Notes: a model not told the origin generated them from the sequence alone. 33,693 bases of DNA from Lutibacter sp. (GCA_027449025.1 DAIDMK010000033.1:1-33693); one strand, 5' to 3'. Counted from the stretch's first letter, positions 14,369 to 23,145 are shown. Made by a program: numbers and translations.

Positions 14369-15007
14369 TCAAACTAAATAGCTTGGGCAATTTTTCAAGA
14401 TTTCAACAACTTCATTGTCATTTACCTGATCAAACTCCTCATAAAACTGTCCGACCGCCTGAAAATCTACAGGAGCCAACAAGCAAATAACTTCATTCAC
14501 CTCAGGCATTTCCCTAATTTTCCTCAAAGCCGAATTTGGAGCAACAGGCAATGCAACAATTATTTTTGAAGGTTTTTGAAGCCGAAGAAGCTGAATACAA
14601 GAAATCATAGTGTTTCCTGTAGCGATGCCGTCATCAACCAAAATAATTATTTTGTCCTTGAGTGGCATTGGTTTTTTTTCTCCATAATACAAATGATGAC
14701 GCTGTTTTAACAAAGCCCTCACATGTTCTGTTTCATCATAAATATAAACAGGAGAAATTTCTTTTGCAACATCACTTAAAATACTGTTTTCTAAAGTAAC
14801 TGCGCCAATGGCATATTCTTTATTAAAAGGATGACCAATTTTTTTGGAGAACACTATTTCTAGTGGTACATTTAACGTTTTGGCTATTTCAACCGCAACA
14901 GGAACACCACCCCTTGGAATTGCAACAATAACAACCTCTTTATCGTCTTTATAGTTCCTTAATTTATTTGCCAGCAATTTGCCAGCTTCTTCCCTATCTG
15001 TAAACAT
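14369..15007 (-). CDS. Phosphoribosyltransferase family protein
   Basis: 212 residues of the type I PRTase fold. The PRPP loop is VDDGIATGNTM (DDGIATGNT at 125-133), and the first loop is AIPRGGVPVAVEIA. It resembles the stress-linked phosphoribosyltransferases that in other bacteria are fused or adjacent to a dienelactone-hydrolase-like domain; here the hydrolase is the separate gene 11 bp upstream. The base substrate is unknown. It is the last gene of the four-gene minus-strand unit that starts at 16773. Confidence 0.9.
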   Translation of the reverse strand: MFTDREEAGKLLANKLRNYKDDKEVVIVAIPRGGVPVAVEIAKTLNVPLEIVFSKKIGHPFNKEYAIGAVTLENSILSDVAKEISPVYIYDETEHVRALLKQRHHLYYGEKKPMPLKDKIIILVDDGIATGNTMISCIQLLRLQKPSKIIVALPVAPNSALRKIREMPEVNEVICLLAPVDFQAVGQFYEEFDQVNDNEVVEILKNCPSYLV

Positions 15008-15018
15008 GGCGTTCGCTT

Positions 15019-15675
15019 TTAGCTTCTCATTTTCAAATACTTGTCAAACCATTCCACAGAAAGTTTTGCAACAATTTCCAATTTTCCGGCTTCTGGAAAT
15101 AAATGCGTTGCGCCCTCAATAATTTTTAGTTCACAAATACCATTTATAGCTGCTGTTGCTTTTTTATTTAGTTCAATAACCACCTCATCATTGCCGCCAA
15201 CAATTAACAGTATAGGTGTTTTTATATCTTTTAAAATTGGCATGGCCAAATCTGGGCGACCGCCTCTCGATACAATGGCTCTTATGCTTTTTCCAAGCTG
15301 AGCAGCAGCACTTAAAGCAGAAGCTGCCCCAGTGCTTGCTCCAAAATATCCAATTGGTAATTTATTTGTTCCCTTTTGACTCATAACCCATTTTGTGACT
15401 TTCACAAGTCGTTCCGTGAGTAGTTCAATATTAAAACGATTTTCGTAGATTAAATCTTCTTTGGCAGTCAATAAATCGAAAAGCAAACTGGAAAAACCTT
15501 TCTCAAACAACAAACTTGCAACATAATTATTTCTGGTGCTCAACCTGCTGCTGCCACTTCCATGTGAAAATAATACAATTCCCTTAGAATGCTCGGCAAG
15601 TCTTAAATTTCCTTTTAAACTAATTCCGTCAATCTCAATATCTATTACTTTATAAGTTTCATCAATACTTGTCAT
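15019..15675 (-). CDS. Alpha/beta hydrolase, dienelactone hydrolase-like
   Basis: 218 residues with an apparently complete triad: nucleophile Ser114 in GYFGASTGAA, Asp163 in VGGNDEVV, His191 in EGATHLFPE. The oxyanion segment is FSHGSGSS (about 36-43). The family hydrolyses small esters or lactones; the substrate is unknown. It lies 11 bp before the phosphoribosyltransferase gene and 18 bp after the DUF2267 gene, matching the hydrolase-PRTase pairing found in stress loci of other phyla. Confidence 0.9.
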   Translation of the reverse strand: MTSIDETYKVIDIEIDGISLKGNLRLAEHSKGIVLFSHGSGSSRLSTRNNYVASLLFEKGFSSLLFDLLTAKEDLIYENRFNIELLTERLVKVTKWVMSQKGTNKLPIGYFGASTGAASALSAAAQLGKSIRAIVSRGGRPDLAMPILKDIKTPILLIVGGNDEVVIELNKKATAAINGICELKIIEGATHLFPEAGKLEIVAKLSVEWFDKYLKMRS

Positions 15676-15693
15676 AATTATATTTATTGGTTT

Positions 15694-16140
15694 TCAAAAC
15701 ATAATATTTTGATATACAATAGATTTAAGATCTTTTGGAAGCACTGTTCTAATGTCTTCTAGTTCACCCAATGAAACATATTTGCGTAACTCCATAAATG
15801 TTGAATTGATGTAATTTTCAGCAATTTCGTCAGAGCCGAAATCGTGTATGGAAGTTACCCCGTCTAATTCTCGAATTAAATCAATGAACTCAACCAAGTT
15901 TTTAATTTTTTTCTTTTTGCGTGTAGTCCATCTGTTTACATAAACTGCTTTTAAGAACATTGGAAATTGGGAAATTAACTGCAATGATTCTTCAATAGTG
16001 ATTACCTCACGCAATCCATGTAAAATAGAAGACAATATTCTTCCCGCTTTATCCTTATCGTCAGGCATATTCAATTTTTTTGCATAATCTTTTAGAAACG
16101 CATTGCCTTCTCTTGCATATTGATTAAAATTTAGTGCCAT
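15694..16140 (-). CDS. DUF2267-domain protein
   Basis: 148 residues, helical. The N-terminus NQYAREGNAFLKDYAKKLNM, the KAGRILSSILHGLREVITIEESLQLISQFPMFLKAVYVNRW block and a basic RKKKKIK stretch fit DUF2267, a family of unknown activity found near Usp, HPF and hydrolase genes. The C-terminal half repeats the helical pattern (LGELEDIRTVLPKDLK). Second gene of the minus-strand operon, 18 bp after the WG-repeat gene. Confidence 0.85.
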   Translation of the reverse strand: MALNFNQYAREGNAFLKDYAKKLNMPDDKDKAGRILSSILHGLREVITIEESLQLISQFPMFLKAVYVNRWTTRKKKKIKNLVEFIDLIRELDGVTSIHDFGSDEIAENYINSTFMELRKYVSLGELEDIRTVLPKDLKSIVYQNIMF

Positions 16141-16158
16141 AATATTGTTTTTTATAAG

Positions 16159-16773
16159 TTAAAACTGATATATTTCCCATTTTTTATTTTTGGTTTTTAC
16201 AGCAACTAATTTTGGTGCGATAAACATCGTTTCAATTATAGGAATGCCATTTTTATAGTTTGCCGGTACATTTTTTCTTGGATTGTATAAATATTTTACC
16301 AATTCTCCTGAAGTATCAATCACATATTCTTCCAAAACATTAGACACAACAGCCTTTTTAAGAACATAGTTAAACCCAATAGAATCTTTTGAAGACAACA
16401 CAACAATGGCATAACCATTTGAAAAATTTGTGGCATTTAAAAACTGAGGCTTAATTATTTCTACGCCTTTTTCATTGATAAAACCGTAGTAATAAGTATC
16501 GCCAATAAATTTTCTGATCAAACACCTGCCATCATTAAAAACAGGGTAAGAAATTGTTTGATTTAAAGAATTTAACCTATTGGTTAGCACTAAATCAGCC
16601 CTAAAATTAATTATCTTTTTACCTTCTTTATCTATAAAAGCCCACTGATCAGCTTTTTTAATGGCAGCAAAATCACCGTGAAAAGGATAAACCTCATCAA
16701 TATCACTTAAAATTTGTGAGAAAGCAGCAGTATAAAATCCGAAACAAACAATTAAAAGGAGTAATTTTTTCAT
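16159..16773 (-). CDS. Secreted WG-repeat protein
   Basis: 204 residues with a signal peptide (MKKLLLLIVCFGFYTAAFSQ). The mature part has two readable WG-type repeats: DQWAFIDKEGKKIINFRADL at about 42-61 and YGFINEKGVEIIKPQF at about 96-111. A C-terminal stretch KNKKWEIYQF may be a half repeat. WG repeats form beta folds, probably for binding; no enzyme motif is seen. It is the first gene of a four-gene operon and sits directly behind the FNR-like box at 16826-16839. An exported protein leading an otherwise cytosolic unit is unusual. Confidence 0.83.
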   Translation of the reverse strand: MKKLLLLIVCFGFYTAAFSQILSDIDEVYPFHGDFAAIKKADQWAFIDKEGKKIINFRADLVLTNRLNSLNQTISYPVFNDGRCLIRKFIGDTYYYGFINEKGVEIIKPQFLNATNFSNGYAIVVLSSKDSIGFNYVLKKAVVSNVLEEYVIDTSGELVKYLYNPRKNVPANYKNGIPIIETMFIAPKLVAVKTKNKKWEIYQF

Positions 16774-16795
16774 GATTATTCATTTATTATTCACA

Positions 16796-16839
16796 TAAAG
16801 CTATGGTTCGTTTAAATTTTAAAAAATGATTTCCCTCAA
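16796..16839 (-). promoter_or_regulatory. FNR-like box and -7 element for the WG/DUF2267/hydrolase/PRTase operon
   Basis: On the minus strand TTGAGGGAAATCAT (16839 to 16826, one mismatch to the island consensus), 22 bp, then TAGCTTTA (16803 to 16796). The predicted start is near 16791, 18 nt before the ATG. Confidence 0.72.
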
Positions 16840-16990
16840 TCTGACACGAATTCATTTTAAATTTCGATGTGAAATTTCAATCATTTGAAGTCATTTGTCA
16901 TAAATAGCCCGATTTACTACTGAAAATTATGTAAAACAATGAGCGTTTTCAATTTATTAGTGAATTAAGACCCTGTTTACTTGTCTCCGT

Positions 16991-17035
16991 TTGATATATA
17001 TCATTTCTAGTGAGGCTAATAATGAATTACTTAGC
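16991..17035 (+). promoter_or_regulatory. FNR-like box upstream of the first helical paralogue
   Basis: TTGATATATATCAT (16991-17004), identical to the Usp gene box. The best -7 candidate is TACTTAGC (17028-17035), 23 bp downstream and poorly matched, so this promoter may depend more on the activator. Confidence 0.72.
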
Positions 17036-17057
17036 TAAAAATTAAAAACCCTCAGAA

Positions 17058-17471
17058 ATGGAATCGAACATCGTTTACAAATCATTTTCCAAGGATAAAA
17101 CCATCGAGGAATTGCTTTATAATGTATCCTTATGGAAATCAGAATATGCTTTTATCAATATAGAATTGGCTTTTATAAAAAGACTCATTAAAGCCTATCC
17201 GTTTTCGGTAACCATCCCAAATTTGTATGAACGGTTGCAATTATTTATTTTAGAACTTGATAATTTGGAACAAACTAAAAATGATATTCTTGTTCAAATT
17301 AATGATTATGACAAGAAATTAACGGAACATAAAGATGCCATAACGCTGAATTCCGGTCATTTGCACCTGATTGAATTTGAAAATCTGGCGGAAGAAGTTT
17401 TTATATACATAAAACACTACAAAAATTTAAAAATTCGAATATTTGAATATATAAATGGTCTCATCAGTTAA
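17058..17471 (+). CDS. Helical protein of unknown family (paralogue 1)
   Basis: 137 residues, predicted mostly alpha-helical with coiled-coil potential and no signal peptide. The N-terminal part, SKDKTIEELLYNVSLWKSEYAFINIELAFIKRLI, aligns with the next gene's product: x-EEL-x2-N-x2-LW-x-SE-x2-FI-x3-E. The middle has LDNLEQTKNDILVQINDYDKKL and the end KHYKNLKIRIFEYINGL. I do not recognise the family. It has its own FNR-like box and no operon partner. Confidence 0.75.
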   Translation: MESNIVYKSFSKDKTIEELLYNVSLWKSEYAFINIELAFIKRLIKAYPFSVTIPNLYERLQLFILELDNLEQTKNDILVQINDYDKKLTEHKDAITLNSGHLHLIEFENLAEEVFIYIKHYKNLKIRIFEYINGLIS

Positions 17472-17503
17472 TCAGTTTCTGAAGAAAACTAAAATTTTAA
17501 AAA

Positions 17504-17547
17504 CTGATGGATATCAAATTATTTTTCGGTTTTAGTGTTTAACTTTA
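17504..17547 (+). promoter_or_regulatory. FNR-like box and -7 element for the second helical paralogue
   Basis: CTGATGGATATCAA (17504-17517), 22 bp, then TAACTTTA (17540-17547). The predicted start is near 17552. The box overlaps the right arm of an inverted repeat ATCAGTTT/AAACTGAT (17471-17478, 17501-17508) that may terminate the previous gene. Confidence 0.75.
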
Positions 17548-17570
17548 GAAAACAGCTAATTCGATAAAAA

Positions 17571-18041
17571 ATGGAAACTAAAATGAAAAAAGATTGGTTT
17601 GGCAGAGAAAAAAGCGCAGATGAACTACATCACAATTATAACCTATGGATTTCTGAAATAAAGTTCATTAAAGATGAAATTCGCTTTTTAGAACATTTGC
17701 TCGGCGAAAATTATATCGATTTTTTGTCAGCTGGTTTGCACAAAAAAATTGAGGAGAACGTCAAACAAATATCAGTTAAAAAAAATATTGGAATCACACT
17801 TTTGGAACTTATCAACAGTCATGAAAAAACGCTTTCAGAATTAATTAAATACAACAATGTTTCAAGCAACCAAAATTATTTAGAAAGCTATAAAAAAATA
17901 GAAATAGAAGTGAATAGCTACATTAATAAATATAAAGCGCTTAAACAAGGAATATTTAAAGTGGTAGAAGAGGTGATGAAGAAAAAGGACCAAAAAAAAA
18001 TATCTGGCACAGATGAAATTCCAAAATTATTAGACAAATAA
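17571..18041 (+). CDS. Helical protein of unknown family (paralogue 2)
   Basis: 156 residues, helical, soluble and Lys-rich. The region SADELHHNYNLWISEIKFIKDEIRFLEHLL aligns with the preceding gene product, and both end with a YKxLKxxIF helix, so the pair arose by duplication. The C-terminal tail KKKDQKKISGTDEIPKLLDK is extra and disordered. The start at 17571 lies 19 nt after the predicted transcript start; METKMKK offers a second Met at codon 5. Each paralogue keeps its own box, so regulation has been held after duplication. Confidence 0.75.
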   Translation: METKMKKDWFGREKSADELHHNYNLWISEIKFIKDEIRFLEHLLGENYIDFLSAGLHKKIEENVKQISVKKNIGITLLELINSHEKTLSELIKYNNVSSNQNYLESYKKIEIEVNSYINKYKALKQGIFKVVEEVMKKKDQKKISGTDEIPKLLDK

Positions 18042-18180
18042 TTAACCAAAATATTTTCTACAATATTGTTTTAAAAGGCTAATTTATTTTATTCTTTTTA
18101 CGCTCCCTTCAGAAAAAAAAAGTTTGCTAAAAATCCTTTTTTAACATTTTCACGCCTTCCAACCAACGAAAAGTATTGCT

Positions 18181-18252
18181 ATTGCTAATAAATTTAATTT
18201 TAGCAATTATAATATTTTAACATTTTACCTATCAATTAATTATGTAATTTTG
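18181..18252 (+). promoter_or_regulatory. Inverted repeat and promoter of the serine hydrolase genes
   Basis: ATTGCTAA (18181-18188) and TTAGCAAT (18200-18207) are perfect inverted arms, possibly an operator. TAATTTTG (18245-18252) is a good -7 element, 29 bp before the ATG. No FNR-like box was found, which marks the end of the island. The rest of the gap 18042-18280 shows nothing clear. Confidence 0.5.
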
Positions 18253-18280
18253 AAACGTTTTTTAAATCAACTATTTATTA

Positions 18281-19189
18281 ATGAAAACGTTACTAACCCT
18301 ATTTACCTTTGTTTTCTTATTTGCAAACCAATTAATGTCACAAAGCAACTTGCCACTTCATTTTGGCGGTGATAACATTAGACCTTTATTAAGTATGGGA
18401 AATATTACATTTCAAAACAGTTTAGAGTTTGAATTGATGAAAAATCCCCTATGGAAAAAATTAATAAATCAGAAAAAGATGGCTGTTGGCGTGGTGGATT
18501 TAAGCAATCCCGGCCAAGCTAAATTTGCATCCATCAATGGAAATTATATGATGTATGCAGCTAGTTTGCCAAAAATTGCCATTCTATTGGCTGCAGAAGA
18601 TGCCATTGACAAAGGAGAACTTAAAGAAACACCTGAAGTTAAAAGTGATTTAAGGCTTATGATCAGCAAATCGAACAACCAAGCTGCCACGAGAATGATT
18701 GACTTGTTAGGTTTCAAAAAAATACAAAATGTGCTGATGGATCCATTATATAAATTTTATGATAAAAATAATGGTGGTGGACTTTGGGTAGGAAAACGAT
18801 ACGCAAAAGATGGGAATACAAATAGAGAATCTCTTAAAAACTTAAGCCATGCGGCATCTGTAAATCAAGTGTGCAGGTATTATTATATGTTGGCAAACGG
18901 GGAGTTGGTTAGTAGAGATCGGTCTAAAATAATGTTGGATATGCTGGAGAAACCAGAACTTCACCACAAATTTGTAAACACATTGGATAAAATTGCGCCG
19001 GAAGCCACCTTATATAGAAAGTCAGGCTCTTGGAAAGATTTCCATTCTGATTCTGTATTGGTTTGGGACATAGATCCAGCAAGGCGTTATATTTTAGTTG
19101 CATTAGTTGATGATTCAAATGGCGAAAATATTATTAGAAATCTTGTGGTTCCAGTTGAAAAAGCACTGAAAAATGCACTAATTTTATAA
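18281..19189 (+). CDS. Secreted class A beta-lactamase-like serine hydrolase (copy 1)
   Basis: 302 residues with a signal peptide (MKTLLTLFTFVFLFANQLMS). Penicillin-binding motifs: nucleophile S95-LP-K98 in YAASLPKIA, SNN 131-133 in SKSNNQAA, and KSGS 247-250. The omega-loop Glu of true class A beta-lactamases is not clearly placed; ESLKNLSHAA is the closest stretch. The natural substrate may therefore be peptidoglycan or another amide or ester rather than an antibiotic. Its closest relative is the next gene, which shows the same blocks throughout, so this is a tandem duplication. Confidence 0.85.
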   Translation: MKTLLTLFTFVFLFANQLMSQSNLPLHFGGDNIRPLLSMGNITFQNSLEFELMKNPLWKKLINQKKMAVGVVDLSNPGQAKFASINGNYMMYAASLPKIAILLAAEDAIDKGELKETPEVKSDLRLMISKSNNQAATRMIDLLGFKKIQNVLMDPLYKFYDKNNGGGLWVGKRYAKDGNTNRESLKNLSHAASVNQVCRYYYMLANGELVSRDRSKIMLDMLEKPELHHKFVNTLDKIAPEATLYRKSGSWKDFHSDSVLVWDIDPARRYILVALVDDSNGENIIRNLVVPVEKALKNALIL

Positions 19190-19288
19190 GCAACTTACTA
19201 ATAGTGCCATTTTATATTTTTTAAGAAGTGTTGCCTAAATTACTTTTTAAACAAAATTAGTATTGGTAAATCTAATGCCTGAAATAAA

Positions 19289-20185
19289 ATGAAGAAATTT
19301 CAATTACTATTATTATCATTTTTTATAACATCATTTCTTTTTGGACAGAACGTTTTGCCTATTCAATCAGGTGAGTTAAGTATAAAACCATTGGGAAGTC
19401 TTTTAGATAAAGAGCTTCAAAATGGGCTAGAATTGGAGTTAAATAAAAATCCTAAATGGAAAAAATTAATTCAACAAAACAAGTTAGCTGTTGGGGTAAT
19501 TGATTTAAGTAATCAAAGTAATATTGAATATGCTCGAATTAATGGCAACAATATGATGTATGCTGCGAGCTTGCCTAAAATTGCTGTTTTATTGGCTGCA
19601 ATGGATGCCATTGAAAAAGGAGAACTAAAAGAAACTCCGGAGGTTGTAAGTGATATGAAATTAATGATTAGTAAATCGAACAACCAAGCTGCAACCAGAA
19701 TGATTGACAGATTGGGATTTGATAAAATTGAAAGCGTTTTAACTGATGAAAAATATCAATTGTATGATGAAGAACATGGCGGAGGATTATGGGTTGGGAA
19801 ACGTTATGCAAGCTCTGGCGCTACAAATAGAGAACCACTAAAAAATTTAAGTCATGCCGCAACGGTTAATCAAGTATGTCGGTTTTATTATTTATTAGCC
19901 AATGGTAAACTTGTAAATTATAAAAGATCTGCACAAATGTTAGGCATTATGGAAAATCCTGCACTTCATCATAAATTTGTGAATACTTTAGATGAAATTG
20001 CGCCTAATGCACGATTGTTTAGAAAATCTGGCTCTTGGAAAAACTTTCATTCCGATTCTATTCTGGTATGGGGAAAAGATCCTAAAAGACGTTATATTTT
20101 AGTTGCATTGGTTGATGATGCTTCTGGTGAAAAAATTATTAGAAATTTAGTAAAACCAGTGGAAAAAGTACTAAAAAATTATTAG
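19289..20185 (+). CDS. Secreted class A beta-lactamase-like serine hydrolase (copy 2)
   Basis: 298 residues, signal peptide MKKFQLLLLSFFITSFLFGQ. S94-LP-K97, SNN 130-132 and KSGS (about 246-249) are all kept, as are GGGLWVGKRYA and REPLKNLSHAA. It follows copy 1 after a 99-bp gap. Differences lie mainly in the N-terminal 80 residues and in scattered helix positions, so both copies look functional. A role in cell-wall turnover is possible; antibiotic hydrolysis cannot be claimed from sequence. Confidence 0.85.
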   Translation: MKKFQLLLLSFFITSFLFGQNVLPIQSGELSIKPLGSLLDKELQNGLELELNKNPKWKKLIQQNKLAVGVIDLSNQSNIEYARINGNNMMYAASLPKIAVLLAAMDAIEKGELKETPEVVSDMKLMISKSNNQAATRMIDRLGFDKIESVLTDEKYQLYDEEHGGGLWVGKRYASSGATNREPLKNLSHAATVNQVCRFYYLLANGKLVNYKRSAQMLGIMENPALHHKFVNTLDEIAPNARLFRKSGSWKNFHSDSILVWGKDPKRRYILVALVDDASGEKIIRNLVKPVEKVLKNY

Positions 20186-20254
20186 GCAACTGTTTTTTTC
20201 AATATTTCTAATTAAAAAAACCTCTTTTTTCTTAAATTGTTTGGAAATAAATGC

Positions 20255-20285
20255 TTTGCAAACACCTATCATTTATATATCTTTA
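20255..20285 (+). promoter_or_regulatory. Standard housekeeping-type promoter of the transporter-HEAT gene
   Basis: TTTG (20255-20258), 19 bp, TATCTTTA (20278-20285), with predicted start near 20290. The layout matches the mer promoter and not the FNR-box promoters. Confidence 0.6.
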
Positions 20286-20318
20286 ACAAAAGATTCTTCA
20301 ATTTTAAAAGTATTATAA

Positions 20319-23144
20319 ATGTTAATTCTTAGTATCTTAAAAAGATATATATTAAAAGTATTTGATTTAAAAGAAGAGGAACTTCACAAGACGCTTTTAC
20401 TTCAACTCAATATTTTTTTATTAATAACTACTTTATTAATAGTTAAGCCAACTATAAATTCACTTTTTTTATCCGAATTATCTTCTGATGCACTACCATT
20501 AGGATATGTGCTAACGGCAATTATGGCTATTGTTGGCTCTTATTTTTATGATAAAATTTTAGAAAAATACCCATTAAATAAAGTAATTGAAGGAACTATT
20601 ATTGGGTCGGTAATTTCATTGGTTATTTTCGGAATTGCATTAACTTTTAATATAGCGGGTGGATTAATTTTATACATTCCCTATGTTTGGGTGGCGATTT
20701 TTGGTTTACTAACCGCTTCGCAATTTTGGATTTTAGCCAATCTGGTCTATAATGTTCGAGAAGCAAAACGCATATTTGGCTTTATCGGAGCCGGAGCAAT
20801 TGCAGGTGGAATTTTTGGAGGATATCTAACATCAATACTCACCACATTTTTAAGAACAGAAGTGTTGCTTTTTGTTGCTGCATTTATTGTGTTTTTTTGC
20901 TTGCCAATCACAAAATATATATGGAAAACTGAAGTTGTAAAATTAAATACGTTCCAAGTATCAATTCGTACAAATCCAAAAGGAGAATCACCTTTTAAAC
21001 TGATTAAACAATCCAAGCTGTTAAGTTTAATAGCTATTGTTATTGGATTAAGTGTTTTAGTTGCAAAATTGGTTGATTATCAGTATAGTGATTACGCATC
21101 TCGGCTTATTGAAGATCAGGAAGAATTAACATCTTTTTTTGGTTTTTGGTTTTCAACATTGAGTGTGATTTCATTACTGGTTCAACTATTTTTAACAAAA
21201 CGAATTGTTGGTACTTTTGGCGTTGGAAAATCGTTATTGTGGCTTCCTTCAGGAATTTTTATTGGCTCAATATTTTTGTTATTTCTTCCTCAAATTTGGG
21301 TAATTATCGCCATTAAAATTATCGATGGAAGTTTAAAACAATCAGTCAATAAAGCAGCGACAGAATTATTATCAATTCCAATTCCAATTGACATAAAAAA
21401 GAAAACGAAAACATTTACTGATGTTGTTGTTGACAGCATTGCAACAGGGTTGGCCGGATTTATATTGATATTTTTTATTAATGGGTTAAATATCTCATCA
21501 ACCTACATTAGTTTAATAATTATCGCTTTAATTTCAGTTTGGCTATATTTTATTTATCATTTAAGAAAAGAGTATATTATTTCATTTAAAGATTTATTGG
21601 ATACCTCACATGTAAAAAAGGAGAAAATAATAAAGAAAGAAATAGCTATAACCTCTATAATTGACACGGTAAATAAAGTTTTAAATAATGGCTCTGAAGG
21701 TCAAATTTTACATATGCTTCAAAAAACGCTGGAAGTTAAAGATGAACGATTTTTTGAAGCTATCAAAAAATTATTGATTCATGAATCGCCCAAAGTTAGA
21801 GCGCTGGCAATTGAAAATTTATACTTTTTGAAGTCTGAAAATTTGAGTTTTCAAATAGAAACTATGGTGAACGATAGAGATCAACAAGTTACAACAGCTG
21901 CTTTTAGGTATTTATTAAAGAAATACGATAATAATACCATCGAACTTTTTGACAATTATTTAAACAGAAAAGATGACACCATTGCAAATGCCGCTTTAAT
22001 TGGACTTTCTTTAGAATTAAGAAATCATCCTTTACTTCAAAATAGATTTGATCTAGAAAATAGAATTCAGTTAGCGCTTCAACAAAGTCCAGAAATTATT
22101 TCTGAAGAACAAAAAACATATAAAATACAAGCTATTATAGAAGCTATAGGAAATGCCAGAGTTGAAAATTTTTACCACATCCTAAATGAGTATTTACATT
22201 CTAAAAATCAATCTGTTCAAAATACGGCTATTTTATGTAGTGCAAAAACTTTGGATAAAATATTTATTCCGATTTTAATTGATTTTCTATGCAGTAAAGA
22301 CACCCGGAAATCGGCTATTGATGCTTTATATAATTATGGAGAACCTATTAATGATATATTGGTTAAAAGTGTTAAAGAGGAATCTATCGCTTTAGATGAT
22401 GCCGTTCACGTGATAGCCGTTATTGAAAAATTCGCTTCCCAAAAAGCAATTAGCTCTTTAAAAAAATTAACTGACAATACTGAACATTCTGTTAAAATTG
22501 AAGCCATTGAAGCATTAAAAAGGTTAAAATGGAAATATCCTAATTTATATATAAAAGATAGGTATATTATTGATAAAGTTCTGGATGAATGCCATCTTTA
22601 CCTAAACACACTTTCAGTCATTCATTCCCAAATTGTTATTCAATACAAAAAGAAAGATTACCTAAATGAAAACCTTGAAGTTATAGAAGCCAGAAATGGT
22701 TTGATGCAATTATTAGAACAGCGTTTGGACAGACAATTACAACGTATTTTTAGGTTTTTAGGAATTAAATATCCGCCCAATGATGTGGAGCCTATTCTTA
22801 ACATTATACTAAATGGCAAGGAAGAGCAACGCATCCATGCCATTGAATTTTTAGATAATATTTTAGACAATCAACTAAAAAAAGAATTAATTCCAATTGC
22901 TGAATCTATTTTAGTAGAAGCCATTTCAGAAGAAAAAATAAAAAAACTGAATTTAAAAATACTCAGTGAATCTGAATGTTACAGAACTTTATTAGAAAGA
23001 AAAGACAGCAAATTAAAACTTGCTGTATTGTATTTAATTGAAAAAACCAAGGATCCAAAATATGTTCCCTTGGTTGAATTGGTTATCAATGATACCAATG
23101 AAAAAATCAGAAATAAAGCATTTGAAATTTTAAATAAAAACTAG
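20319..23144 (+). CDS. ATP/ADP-translocase-like (TLC/NTT) membrane protein fused to HEAT repeats
   Basis: 941 residues. Residues 1 to about 425 carry about twelve membrane helices of the TLC nucleotide-transporter superfamily: FWILANLVYNVREAKRIFGFIGAGAIAG and DGSLKQSVNKAATELLSIPIP followed by KKKTKTFTDVVVDSIATGLAG match the conserved blocks of ATP/ADP translocases. Residues about 450-941 are cytosolic helical HEAT-type repeats, e.g. SPKVRALAIENLYFLK, KIEAIEALKRLKWKYP and EQRIHAIEFLDNIL. Plastid and rickettsial members exchange ATP for ADP; the substrate of free-living HEAT-fused forms is not settled. It is convergent with the serine hydrolase-dikinase operon, with one base between the stop codons. 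Confidence 0.85.
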   Translation: MLILSILKRYILKVFDLKEEELHKTLLLQLNIFLLITTLLIVKPTINSLFLSELSSDALPLGYVLTAIMAIVGSYFYDKILEKYPLNKVIEGTIIGSVISLVIFGIALTFNIAGGLILYIPYVWVAIFGLLTASQFWILANLVYNVREAKRIFGFIGAGAIAGGIFGGYLTSILTTFLRTEVLLFVAAFIVFFCLPITKYIWKTEVVKLNTFQVSIRTNPKGESPFKLIKQSKLLSLIAIVIGLSVLVAKLVDYQYSDYASRLIEDQEELTSFFGFWFSTLSVISLLVQLFLTKRIVGTFGVGKSLLWLPSGIFIGSIFLLFLPQIWVIIAIKIIDGSLKQSVNKAATELLSIPIPIDIKKKTKTFTDVVVDSIATGLAGFILIFFINGLNISSTYISLIIIALISVWLYFIYHLRKEYIISFKDLLDTSHVKKEKIIKKEIAITSIIDTVNKVLNNGSEGQILHMLQKTLEVKDERFFEAIKKLLIHESPKVRALAIENLYFLKSENLSFQIETMVNDRDQQVTTAAFRYLLKKYDNNTIELFDNYLNRKDDTIANAALIGLSLELRNHPLLQNRFDLENRIQLALQQSPEIISEEQKTYKIQAIIEAIGNARVENFYHILNEYLHSKNQSVQNTAILCSAKTLDKIFIPILIDFLCSKDTRKSAIDALYNYGEPINDILVKSVKEESIALDDAVHVIAVIEKFASQKAISSLKKLTDNTEHSVKIEAIEALKRLKWKYPNLYIKDRYIIDKVLDECHLYLNTLSVIHSQIVIQYKKKDYLNENLEVIEARNGLMQLLEQRLDRQLQRIFRFLGIKYPPNDVEPILNIILNGKEEQRIHAIEFLDNILDNQLKKELIPIAESILVEAISEEKIKKLNLKILSESECYRTLLERKDSKLKLAVLYLIEKTKDPKYVPLVELVINDTNEKIRNKAFEILNKN

Positions 23145-23145
23145 T

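Noticed and set aside
18281-20185. Acquired antibiotic-resistance beta-lactamases
   Set aside because: The SxxK, SNN and KSGS motifs are present, but the omega-loop Glu is not clear and base composition matches the surroundings. Serine hydrolase is the safer call.
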